The notes beneath the pieces are model-generated. The model was not told the origin of the DNA, searched no databases, and was given only the letters and a program-made list of their open reading frames with translations. A stretch of 7,051 nucleotides of DNA, from assembly GCA_005888515.1 (NCBI GenBank), contig VAZR01000294.1:1-7051 (forward strand), read 5' to 3'. Position 1 is the stretch's first letter. Each line of letters opens with the position of its first letter. A program made the position numbers and the translations under genes. Positions 1 through 4,989 of this stretch are shown here, piece by piece. This DNA is from Alphaproteobacteria bacterium. Lineage in GTDB: Bacteria; Pseudomonadota; Alphaproteobacteria; ATCC43930; CGMCC-115725.

Positions 1-483
1 CATCGCGATCGCCATCGCCAGGATCAAATCGGGAAAGGATTGCAGGAACTCGATGATGCGCTGGCTGACGATGTCAAAGCGGCCGCCGAAATAGCCGCTC
101 GCCAGGCCCCACAGCGCCCCCAATGTCGTACCGAACAAGACGGCGCCGATCGCCACCGTCAGCGAGGCGCGGCTGCCGTAGATGACCCGGCTCAACGTGT
201 CGCGGCCGATCTGGTCGGTGCCGAAATAATGCGGCGCGGCGGGCGGCTTGGTCATGTGGCGGAAATCGGATTTGAGCGGATCGTAGGGCGCCAGCACCGG
301 CGCGGCGACCGCTACGACGATGATCGCGGCGGCGATGCAACCCCAGAACGCCGACAAGGGCGAGCGCCGGGCGAACTGGCGCAGGCCCCGCCCGAAACGC
401 CGCCAGCGCGAGCCCTCAGCGGCGCGGGGAAGCCCGGCGGCCGGGTCGAGCGGCAGGACGGTATCGGGCTCGGTGGCGGTCAT
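1..483 (-). CDS. Peptide/nickel ABC transporter permease, DppC/OppC type (partial, N-terminal 161 residues)
   Basis: This is the second inner-membrane permease of a Dpp/Opp importer that moves peptides, nickel or similar solutes into the cytoplasm, working as a heterodimer with the DppB-like protein just upstream. The gene runs off the window edge, so only the N-terminal half is present. Visible features are a charged cytoplasmic N-terminus (residues 1-43), a first membrane helix at about 44-66, the family hallmark GTDQIGRD at 88-95 followed by a conserved SR-x-IYGSR-like stretch to 107, a second helix at about 106-130, and the GYFGG-x-x-D region (130-137) leading to the QSFPDLILA segment. 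The ATG lies 10 nt after the dppB stop, so the two are clearly co-transcribed. No strong Shine-Dalgarno is visible, and translation may be coupled to dppB. The family is certain; the transported solute cannot be told. Confidence 0.93.
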   Translation of the reverse strand, partial: MTATEPDTVLPLDPAAGLPRAAEGSRWRRFGRGLRQFARRSPLSAFWGCIAAAIIVVAVAAPVLAPYDPLKSDFRHMTKPPAAPHYFGTDQIGRDTLSRVIYGSRASLTVAIGAVLFGTTLGALWGLASGYFGGRFDIVSQRIIEFLQSFPDLILAMAIAM

Positions 484-493
484 CGGTAGCGGC

Positions 494-1450
494 TCATCGA
501 TAACGGATTCGGGGATCGAGCCAGGCGATGATCACATCGATCAGGATGTTCAGCACCACGAAAACGATCGAGTACAGAAACACCAAATTCTGCATCACAA
601 AGACGTCGCGCTCGTAGACCGCGGTATACATCGCATAGCCGAGGCCGGGGGCGGCAAAGGCGCGCTCGACCGGGATCGAGCCGGCGAGCACGAAACCCAT
701 CAGGATGCCCGACAAGGTGACGACCGGCAGCAGCGCATTCGGCAAGGCGTGCAGGCTGATCACCAGCCGGCCCGGCAAACCCTTGGCGCGGGCGGTGCGC
801 ACGTAATCCTCGCGCACCACTTCGAGTAGGCTCGAGCGCGCCATCCGGGCGATATAGGCGGCCTGGCCCAGCCCCAGCACGATTGCCGGCCCGATGATGA
901 TCTGCAGATTGCTCCACGGGTCGGCGAACAACGCCGCGCCGCCCATCGGCGGGCGGTAGCCGAACCAGAACAGGCAGGCGAGCACGATCAACATCGCGAG
1001 CCAGAAGCCGGGGACCGCCAGGAACAGAATGCTGAAAAACCGCGAGACGTTGTCGCCGAGGCTGTTGGGGCGCAACGCGCTGATAATCGCGACCGGGATG
1101 CCGACGATCCACGACAGCACCACAGCCAGGATCGCGATTTCGGCGGTCAGCGGGCCGCGCCGCGACAGCATCTCGGCGACGCTTTCGGAGCGGAAGAACG
1201 AACGGCCGAAATTGCCGCGCAGGATGTCACCGATCCAATGCAGGTATTGCACGACGAGCGGATCGCTGAGCCCGAGATCGGCCATATAGCGGGCGCGCTC
1301 GGCGTCGCTCAGCTTGGTGAAGCCCTCCGGGCCGAAGATCGCGACCAGCGGATCGCCGGGCAAGATGCGCAGCACGACGAACACGACGATCGACACGCCG
1401 ATCACCGTCAGCCCGCCGAACACCAGCCGCCGCATGATGTAGCCGTACAT
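494..1450 (-). CDS. Peptide/nickel ABC transporter permease, DppB/OppB type
   Basis: This 318-residue inner-membrane permease is the first half of a Dpp/Opp transmembrane channel. Six hydrophobic segments are visible, at about 9-28, 103-125, 138-162, 183-203, 240-260 and 288-310. The cytoplasmic EAA loop that docks on the ATPases is at about 212-241, with VREDYVRTARAKGLP followed by HALPNALLPV. The C-terminus has the family signature: IPVERAF, PGLGYAM, an RDVFVMQ stretch near 281-287, and the ending LDPRIRYR. Length and ends match full-length family members, so the gene looks intact. I chose the first ATG; Met6 (MRRLVFGG) is an equally reasonable start, since neither has a clear Shine-Dalgarno. 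The gene leads the visible operon: only the dppC-like gene follows inside the window, and the binding protein and ATPases are presumably further downstream. Upstream lies a repeat-filled gap with no binding-protein gene. Confidence 0.95.
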   Translation of the reverse strand: MYGYIMRRLVFGGLTVIGVSIVVFVVLRILPGDPLVAIFGPEGFTKLSDAERARYMADLGLSDPLVVQYLHWIGDILRGNFGRSFFRSESVAEMLSRRGPLTAEIAILAVVLSWIVGIPVAIISALRPNSLGDNVSRFFSILFLAVPGFWLAMLIVLACLFWFGYRPPMGGAALFADPWSNLQIIIGPAIVLGLGQAAYIARMARSSLLEVVREDYVRTARAKGLPGRLVISLHALPNALLPVVTLSGILMGFVLAGSIPVERAFAAPGLGYAMYTAVYERDVFVMQNLVFLYSIVFVVLNILIDVIIAWLDPRIRYR

Positions 1451-1516
1451 GGGCGGCAGACTGCGGGCTGCGGCGGGAGGTGGTCAAGAGCCGAGCCGAT
1501 CACTGTGCCGGGCTAG

Positions 1517-1553
1517 CCCCCACCCCAACCCTCCCCCGCTTGCGGGGGAGGGG
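1517..1553. repeat. Palindromic intergenic repeat, copy 1 (CCCTCCCCCGC stem)
   Basis: A perfect 11-bp stem (CCCTCCCCCGC at 1529-1539, its complement at 1542-1552) closes on a TT loop, preceded by a C-rich CCCACCCCAACC flank. The same layout (C-rich flank, perfect GC palindrome, 2-nt loop) recurs at 1760-1799 and, inverted, at 1862-1900. That marks a dispersed element of the REP/BIME kind rather than a gene-specific terminator. There is no T-tract after the stem. Confidence 0.8.
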
Positions 1554-1587
1554 CATGGTGCTGCCTTCGCTTAACCCGAGCCACAAG

Positions 1588-1671
1588 CCGTCATCCTGGC
1601 GAAGGCCGGGATCCACGGTTCAGCCGCTCGTGCCTCTGACGAGTGGGTTCCGGCTTTCGCCGGGACGACGG
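1588..1671. repeat. Imperfect long inverted repeat of the GTCATCCCGGCGAAGGCCGGGATCC type
   Basis: The left arm 1588-1616 and the reverse complement of the right arm 1643-1671 match at about 24 of 29 positions, around a 26-nt spacer. Each arm carries the internal palindrome GGCGAAGGCC or its variant. This sequence type is a well-known dispersed intergenic repeat in alphaproteobacterial genomes; naming it is from memory of the family, while the inverted arms are read directly. The transcript would fold into a long hairpin. Confidence 0.75.
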
Positions 1672-1759
1672 TTTAGTCTGGGCGAATGGCGCGGCCTCAC
1701 CTGGCATGTGGCGGGATGCGCCACGCTTTTCCGCCCTACGAGCTGCGCGGCGAACCCCG

Positions 1760-1799
1760 CCCCTCACCCTGTCCCTCTCCCCGCACGCGGGGAGAGGGA
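1760..1799. repeat. Palindromic intergenic repeat, copy 2 (13-bp perfect stem)
   Basis: A C-rich flank (CCCCTCACCCTG) precedes a perfect 13-bp stem: TCCCTCTCCCCGC at 1772-1784, an AC loop, and its complement at 1787-1799. It is the same class as the copy at 1862-1900 but faces the opposite way. The two copies, 62 nt apart, form a BIME-like inverted pair next to the 3' end of the methyltransferase gene. Confidence 0.82.
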
Positions 1800-1853
1800 A
1801 CGCAGCTGAGATTCTTTTACCTGCATGGCCTCCGGATTTCGTACGGACGGTAT

Positions 1854-2564
1854 TCAGCTCTCCCTCTCCCCGCTTGCGGGGAGAGGGCTGGGGTGAGGGG
1901 CCGAAGGCCTGCTCAATGCGCGGTGTGGCGTATAGCCGATGACGGCGATCATTGGGTCGCTGACGTCTTCGATGTATTCGGCGAGGACGTGGGTTTCGAT
2001 TTGTGCGAAGCCGGCGTGGTCGAGATAGCGCTCGACGAGGGCGGCGTGGCCCTGGTCGTCGAGGGCGCGCCAGATCGCCACCGCCTTGGTCCAGAAACAA
2101 CGGTTCGAGAAGCTGATCACGACAGGAGCGCCGGGCTGCAAGGCGCGTCGCACCTCGCGCAAGACCGTGACGGGCCGCTGCAAGTACTGGATCGAGACGC
2201 AGATCATCGCGGCGTCGAGGCTGGCATCGTCGAGCGGCAGCTTCGGGTCGCGGTTGAGGTTCTGGAGGAACCAGCGGCTGAGATGCGGGTTTGCGGCCAG
2301 CTCCTCGGGGTTCATGCCATGCCCGATGATCTCCCGATATGCGATGTCGGGCGGCAGGTGACTGACCCAGCTGCTCATCAGATCGAGCAGCACGCCACCG
2401 GCCGGCAATATGGCGCGGTACAGTTCGGTCAGTGCCGCGATCGCGCCATCGTCGATGTGCAGCACGAGCCGCGCCGGCTCGTAGAACAGCGCGTCGTCGG
2501 TTTCGTCGATGCGGGCGAAGGCGCCGGGCGGGAGGCCGAGTTCGTTCTCCAGGGCATCAGCCAT
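1854..2564 (-). CDS. Class I SAM-dependent methyltransferase-like protein with repeat-derived C-terminal tail
   Basis: This 236-residue protein resembles a recognised bacterial and plastid family of methyltransferase-fold proteins. Residues 28-71 (FYEPARLVLHIDD, then LPAGGVLLDLMSSWVSHLP) hold strand 1 and the cofactor loop. GHGMNPEEL (81-89) replaces the usual acidic second strand. LNRDPKLPLDDASLDAAM (103-120) and VSIQYLQRP (123-131) match the motif IV region. EVRRALQPGAPVVISFSNRCF (137-157) is the strand 5 region, and FWTKAVAIWR follows. The glycine-rich loop is replaced by LMSSWVSH, which is a family trait rather than damage, so SAM binding and substrate are unproven. The ATG sits inside the last codons of the phosphoesterase gene (8-nt overlap), with AGAGGAAG about 9 nt upstream. 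Residues from about 220 on are read from a repeat and probably replaced the original end. Confidence 0.85.
   Translation of the reverse strand: MADALENELGLPPGAFARIDETDDALFYEPARLVLHIDDGAIAALTELYRAILPAGGVLLDLMSSWVSHLPPDIAYREIIGHGMNPEELAANPHLSRWFLQNLNRDPKLPLDDASLDAAMICVSIQYLQRPVTVLREVRRALQPGAPVVISFSNRCFWTKAVAIWRALDDQGHAALVERYLDHAGFAQIETHVLAEYIEDVSDPMIAVIGYTPHRALSRPSAPHPSPLPASGERES
1862..1900. repeat. Palindromic intergenic repeat, copy 3, inside the methyltransferase 3' end
   Basis: A perfect 12-bp stem (CCCTCTCCCCGC at 1862-1873, TT loop, complement at 1876-1887) is followed by CTGGGGTGAGGGG, the inverse of the flank of copy 2. The element lies within the reading frame of the minus-strand methyltransferase and encodes its terminal Ala-Pro-His-Pro-Ser-Pro-Leu-Pro-rich tail. 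It has therefore been absorbed into coding sequence. Confidence 0.82.
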
Positions 2565-3060
2565 GACGGCGCTTCCTCTGCTGGAGCGGCAACAACTCGC
2601 TCAGGGTCACCGGGCGGAAATCGCGCACATCGGCGCCGACATCGAACTGGCGTGGCAAGGGCTTCAGCCGCCCATGGCTGTGGCCGTGCAAATTGATGCT
2701 GCCGCGGTCCATCGCCTTCCAGCGGCGAAACGGGTAATGGCACAGCACAAGATCGACCCCGTCGAGCTGCAATTCGGCGTAGCTCGCGATGCTGTCCCAC
2801 CCCGCCGGCTGCGGCTGCGGATCGTTGTTGCCGAGCACCAGGTGCTTGCGGCCGTTGAGGCGCGGCAGGATTTCGGCGGCGTGAGCGATCGTGCGGGCAA
2901 AATCGCCGAGATGCCAGACCTCGTCGTCATTGCCGACGACGGTATTCCAGCGCGCGATCATCTCGGCATCCATATCCGCGACCGAGGCGAATGGGCGCGG
3001 GTACAGGTTCAGCACGCGGTGGTCGCTGAAATGCGTGTCGCTGATGAAAAAGACCGTCAT
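2557..3060 (-). CDS. Small metallophosphoesterase (calcineurin-like)
   Basis: This 167-residue cytoplasmic protein carries the metal-binding motifs of the calcineurin-like phosphoesterase fold in order: SDTHFSD (D8, H10), LGDFA (G52, D53), LGNND (N78, D80), CHYPF (H108) and LHGHSHG (H127, H129). These residues would coordinate two metal ions and hydrolyse a phosphoester; the natural substrate is unknown. The usual GNHD motif reads GNND, so the general-acid histidine is an asparagine, which I recall in related small members but cannot check here. Length agrees with the compact bacterial subgroup. The ATG follows a weak GGCAG-type ribosome site. The gene heads a two-gene unit: its last codons overlap the methyltransferase start by 8 nt. 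It is transcribed divergently from the DUF2189 gene across 171 bp. Confidence 0.9.
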   Translation of the reverse strand: MTVFFISDTHFSDHRVLNLYPRPFASVADMDAEMIARWNTVVGNDDEVWHLGDFARTIAHAAEILPRLNGRKHLVLGNNDPQPQPAGWDSIASYAELQLDGVDLVLCHYPFRRWKAMDRGSINLHGHSHGRLKPLPRQFDVGADVRDFRPVTLSELLPLQQRKRRHG

Positions 3061-3097
3061 CGGCTGCCGACCCGAGAATTTTTCAACCTGCGGCGGA

Positions 3098-3126
3098 GTG
3101 ACGCAGGCTCAAACGAGTTCTATACT
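3098..3126 (+). promoter_or_regulatory. Candidate sigma70-type promoter for the DUF2189 gene
   Basis: GTGACG at 3098-3103 (four of six matches to TTGACA) and TATACT at 3121-3126 (five of six to TATAAT) are separated by an ideal 17 nt. Transcription would begin near 3133 and give a leader of about 100 nt before the ATG at 3232. The AT-rich block TTCTATACTAATA stands out in GC-rich surroundings. The same block may also hold a minus-strand -10 for the phosphoesterase gene (TATAGA or TAGTAT), but no good -35 pairs with it. Confidence 0.5.
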
Positions 3127-3145
3127 AATACGTGATGGCGGGTCG

Positions 3146-3220
3146 CGGCTGCTGCGGTGACCGGCAGCCGGATTGCAGGTCGGCCACCAGGCGGCCCGCG
3201 GCCCCCGAACTCGGTTCGGG
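3146..3220 (+). promoter_or_regulatory. Two hairpins in the 5' leader of the DUF2189 gene, one at the ribosome site
   Basis: Hairpin 1 pairs CGGCTGC (3146-3152) with GCAGCCG (3164-3170) around an 11-nt loop. Hairpin 2 pairs CCCGAAC (3204-3210) with GTTCGGG (3214-3220) around TCG. Hairpin 2 ends inside the Shine-Dalgarno GGGAGGA (3218-3224), so its formation would partly mask ribosome binding. The stems are exact and read directly. A regulatory role is inference, and no known riboswitch class is recognised. Confidence 0.35.
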
Positions 3221-3224
3221 AGGA
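3218..3224 (+). promoter_or_regulatory. Shine-Dalgarno that fixes the DUF2189 start
   Basis: GGGAGGA lies 7 nt before the ATG at 3232. It decides this start over the in-frame GTG at 3157, which has no comparable site and would add 25 residues of low-complexity Arg/Pro/Gly sequence. Confidence 0.75.
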
Positions 3225-3231
3225 TACGGCG

Positions 3232-4083
3232 ATGCATATCCGAAATCCCGTTGAGTGGAGCGTGGATCAGCTGAGGCTCGCCGGCCACGCCGTCGAGTCG
3301 ATAGGGCAGCACCGGCGCGGAATGGACATGCCAGCGCCCGCAGTGCGGCGGATCGGGTATGCCGATATTCGGGATGCGCTGGCGAAGGGGCTCGAGGATT
3401 TTGCGGCATTCCGCACCGATGTGGCCTCGCTGTGCGTGATCTATCCGCTGGCCGGGCTCGTGCTGGCCCGGCTCGCCTTTGGCTACGATCTGCTGCCGCT
3501 GGTCTTCCCGCTGGTCTCCGGTTTTGCGCTGATCGGCCCGATTGCCGCGGTCGGGCTCTATGAGATGAGCCGGCGGCGCGAGCAGACCGGCGACGGCAGC
3601 TGGGCCGACGCCTTCGATCTGTTCCGTTCGCCGTCATTCGGCGCGATCGTGGGGTTGGGCGTCGTATTGCTGGCGCTGTTTCTGCTGTGGCTCGGCGCCG
3701 CGATGACGATCTACGACATGACCTTGGGGCCCGAGCCGCCGGCCTCGATCACCGGATTTGCCCGTGACGTGCTGACGACGGCACGCGGCTGGGCGATGAT
3801 CGTGATCGGCATTGGCGTCGGCTTTCTGTTCGCCCTCTTGGCCTTCTCGATCAGCGTCGTGTCGTTCCCGCTCCTGATCGACCGCGAGGTCGGGATCGCG
3901 ACGGCGGTCATGACCTCGCTGCGCGCGGTCATCGCCAACCCCGGCCCAATGGCGGTGTGGGGGCTGGTCGTCGCCGGTCTGCTGGTGCTCGGCTCGATCC
4001 CGGCGCTGCTCGGGCTGATCGTCGTAATGCCGACCCTGGGGCACGCGACCTGGCACCTCTACCGCAAGGTGGTCGCGCACTAG
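3232..4083 (+). CDS. DUF2189 family multi-pass inner-membrane protein
   Basis: This 283-residue protein matches DUF2189, a family of alphaproteobacterial integral membrane proteins of unknown function. Visible landmarks are an N-terminal cytoplasmic region (1-62) with IGYADIRDALAKGLEDF at 41-57, then hydrophobic segments at about 64-80, 88-110, 136-160, 186-212 and 238-266. The conserved cytoplasmic GLYEMSRRRE loop is at 108-117, SFPLLIDREVGIATAV at 211-226, and the ending LGHATWHLYRKVV at 269-281. The charged EMSRRRE and DRE loops between helices are typical of the family. The start is set by a strong GGGAGGA site. It is a single-gene unit with its own promoter, divergent from the phosphoesterase pair and followed directly by repeats. 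No enzymatic motif is seen. Confidence 0.88.
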   Translation: MHIRNPVEWSVDQLRLAGHAVESIGQHRRGMDMPAPAVRRIGYADIRDALAKGLEDFAAFRTDVASLCVIYPLAGLVLARLAFGYDLLPLVFPLVSGFALIGPIAAVGLYEMSRRREQTGDGSWADAFDLFRSPSFGAIVGLGVVLLALFLLWLGAAMTIYDMTLGPEPPASITGFARDVLTTARGWAMIVIGIGVGFLFALLAFSISVVSFPLLIDREVGIATAVMTSLRAVIANPGPMAVWGLVVAGLLVLGSIPALLGLIVVMPTLGHATWHLYRKVVAH

Positions 4084-4088
4084 CGCGC

Positions 4089-4106
4089 GAACCGCCAGAA
4101 CGGTTC
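4089..4106 (+). terminator. Short hairpin just after the DUF2189 stop
   Basis: GAACCG (4089-4094) pairs with CGGTTC (4101-4106) around a 6-nt loop, starting 5 nt after the TAG. Its position suits a 3' end signal, but there is no T-tract and the stem is only 6 bp. The downstream GC palindrome at 4109-4126 could add to the effect. Confidence 0.25.
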
Positions 4107-4156
4107 CGCCCCCGCGTTCGCGGGGGAGGTGGCGAGCGACGCGAGCCGGAGGGGGC
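4107..4156. repeat. Palindromic intergenic repeat, type 2, copy A
   Basis: An 8-bp palindrome (CCCCCGCG at 4109-4116, TT, CGCGGGGG at 4119-4126) is followed by AGGTGGCGAGCGACGCGAGC and then CGGAGGGGGC. The same arrangement, with a different inner stem, occurs in reverse at 4215-4261: GGGGGAGG, a spacer, a CGACGC core, another spacer, GGAGGGGG. These look like two members of one dispersed family placed head to head 58 nt apart. Confidence 0.75.
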
Positions 4157-4214
4157 AGAACTGGCGCTCTCGGACGCCGCACGGAACTCTTTCCCATTGC
4201 TCTTGCGGGACTGT

Positions 4215-4261
4215 CATTCCCCCTCCACCATGCGTCGCATGGTCCCCCTCCCCCGCTCGCG
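4215..4261. repeat. Palindromic intergenic repeat, type 2, copy B (truncated at the solute-binding gene junction)
   Basis: An inner perfect stem, ACCATGCG (4227-4234) with CGCATGGT (4236-4243), is flanked by CCCCCTCC on the left and CCCCCTCCCCCGC on the right. The outer palindrome that copy A has (CCCCCGCG-TT-CGCGGGGG) is cut: after CCCCCGCTCGCG the sequence goes straight into solute-binding protein coding sequence. The repeat therefore ends at the break in that gene. Confidence 0.72.
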
Positions 4262-4881
4262 TTCTTCTTTGGCGTGCCGACCGCCTGCTGCACCGCGGTG
4301 AACTGTCCGTCGAGAATGCGCGATCCCGACAGCTTGGCGGCGACATCGATCAGCCCCGGGCGCAGCCCGGCATAAGCGTCCATCTTCTGATCGACGAAGG
4401 CCTTGATGGCGGTCTCGGCATTGTCGAACTGCAACAGCTCGCCCTTCTTGAAATTATTTTCGAGCCACAACCCGTAGGCGCTCCGGGCCGTGACGGCGAC
4501 GCGCTTGCCGGGCTGGTCGACCTCGGAGACGGCGCGGATCGGCGAGCCCGCGGGCACCAGATAGGTCGCCTCGATCTCGCAATAGGCGGCGGTGAAGCTG
4601 ATCACCGCGGCGCGCTGCGGTTCGGCGCCGATATTGCCGATATCCCACACGCCTTTCTCGGCATCATCGGCAATCTCGCCCGGCCGCGCATACGGCACGT
4701 ATTTGACCGGAACGCCGAGCCGGGCGGCGATCGCCGCCGCCATGTCGGGCGAGACGCCCGAGGGGTCGCCGTTCGGGTCCTTGCCGGTGACCAACAGGAA
4801 ATTCCCCATGTTGATCGCGGCGCGCAATACGCCGGTCGGGGCCAGCTCGGAGACGATTTGGGGCGAGGCTTGCACAGGCAT
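4258..4881 (-). pseudogene. Family 3 solute-binding protein of an amino-acid-type ABC transporter, 3' end lost
   Basis: Residues 1 to about 207 fit bacterial extracellular solute-binding protein family 3: ELAPTGVLRAAINMGN (12-27), GVSPDMAAAIAARLGVPVKYVPY (42-64), WDIGNIGAEPQRAAVISFTAAYCEIEATYLV (79-109, with R90 where ligand-carboxylate arginines lie in relatives), the hinge region VDQPGKRVAV (121-130), and QQAVGTPK (198-205). In relatives I recall, about 40 more residues follow, forming the final helices of the first lobe. Here the frame passes at 4258-4264 into a repeat and then continues as low-complexity antisense of the DUF2189 gene. The product is thus almost certainly truncated and non-functional, or at best unstable. 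No signal peptide is seen, which also holds for close relatives as I remember them. The ATG has no strong ribosome site. It is divergent from the RidA-like gene. Confidence 0.8.
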
Positions 4882-4908
4882 CGGTGGGGGTCCCGCGGAA
4901 GTGAAAGG

Positions 4909-4940
4909 CGCAGCATCCTAGGGGAATTACCGATGCTGCG
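4909..4940. promoter_or_regulatory. Inverted repeat between the solute-binding remnant and the RidA-like gene
   Basis: CGCAGCATC (4909-4917) and GATGCTGCG (4932-4940) are perfect inverted 9-mers around a 14-nt spacer, so the half-site centres are 23 nt apart, close to two helical turns. The site lies midway in the 108-bp divergent intergenic region. That geometry suits a dimeric regulator controlling both genes. No regulator gene is in the window, and a transcript hairpin is an alternative reading. Confidence 0.4.
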
Positions 4941-4978
4941 TCAGCCCGTTAATATGCCGCGGAACGGCAGACCAAAGC

Positions 4979-4987
4979 GGGAGGGAG
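4979..4987 (+). promoter_or_regulatory. Shine-Dalgarno that fixes the RidA-like start
   Basis: GGGAGGGAG lies just before the ATG at 4990. It decides this start against in-frame upstream codons, since the frame is open back to 4129 but that stretch is antisense to the solute-binding gene and has no family resemblance. Confidence 0.75.
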
Positions 4988-4989
4988 CG

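Larger units (their letters stand above)
1451..1853. other. Gene-free interval rich in intergenic palindromic repeats
   Basis: No convincing gene lies between the dppB start and the methyltransferase stop. Open frames here are short, arginine- and proline-rich, and have no family resemblance. The interval holds three clear repeat elements (listed separately), plus a weaker element at about 1709-1740, where GGCGG and CCGCC arms flank a pyrimidine-rich loop followed by CTACG. Such GGCGG...CCGCCCTACG remnants are common between proteobacterial genes. I found no obvious promoter for the dpp operon. Since the flanking minus-strand genes point the same way, transcription from the methyltransferase could in principle enter dpp, but the hairpins make that uncertain. 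Confidence 0.7.

Noticed and set aside
480..1112. 210-residue minus-strand open frame inside dppB
   Set aside because: It is an alternative frame of the DppB-like gene, which has full-length membrane helices and the EAA loop in its own frame.
1529..1552. GC-rich hairpin as a factor-independent terminator
   Set aside because: There is no T-tract on either side, and the same element recurs elsewhere in the window in both orientations, which fits a dispersed repeat better.
1517..1900. Spaced repeats as a possible CRISPR array
   Set aside because: The repeats are self-palindromic, vary in orientation, and are spaced irregularly with no uniform spacers or cas genes.
1686..2696. 336-residue plus-strand open frame
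   Set aside because: It overlaps the methyltransferase and phosphoesterase genes in antisense and shows no domain pattern; the minus-strand proteins match known families throughout.
3157..3231. GTG start adding 25 residues to the DUF2189 protein
   Set aside because: There is no Shine-Dalgarno before it, the added peptide is low-complexity and overlaps the leader hairpins, while the ATG at 3232 has GGGAGGA at the right distance.
3634..4257. Continuation of the solute-binding protein frame for about 200 residues on the minus strand
   Set aside because: The added part is the repeat and the antisense of the DUF2189 gene, rich in Arg, His, Gln and Asp with no family resemblance. It is a chance open frame in GC-rich DNA.
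4129..4989. Open plus-strand frame extending the RidA-like protein by 287 residues
   Set aside because: It is antisense to the solute-binding gene and repeats, reads as low-complexity Arg/Gly/Asp sequence, and the ATG at 4990 has a strong GGGAGGGAG ribosome site with family similarity starting right after it.
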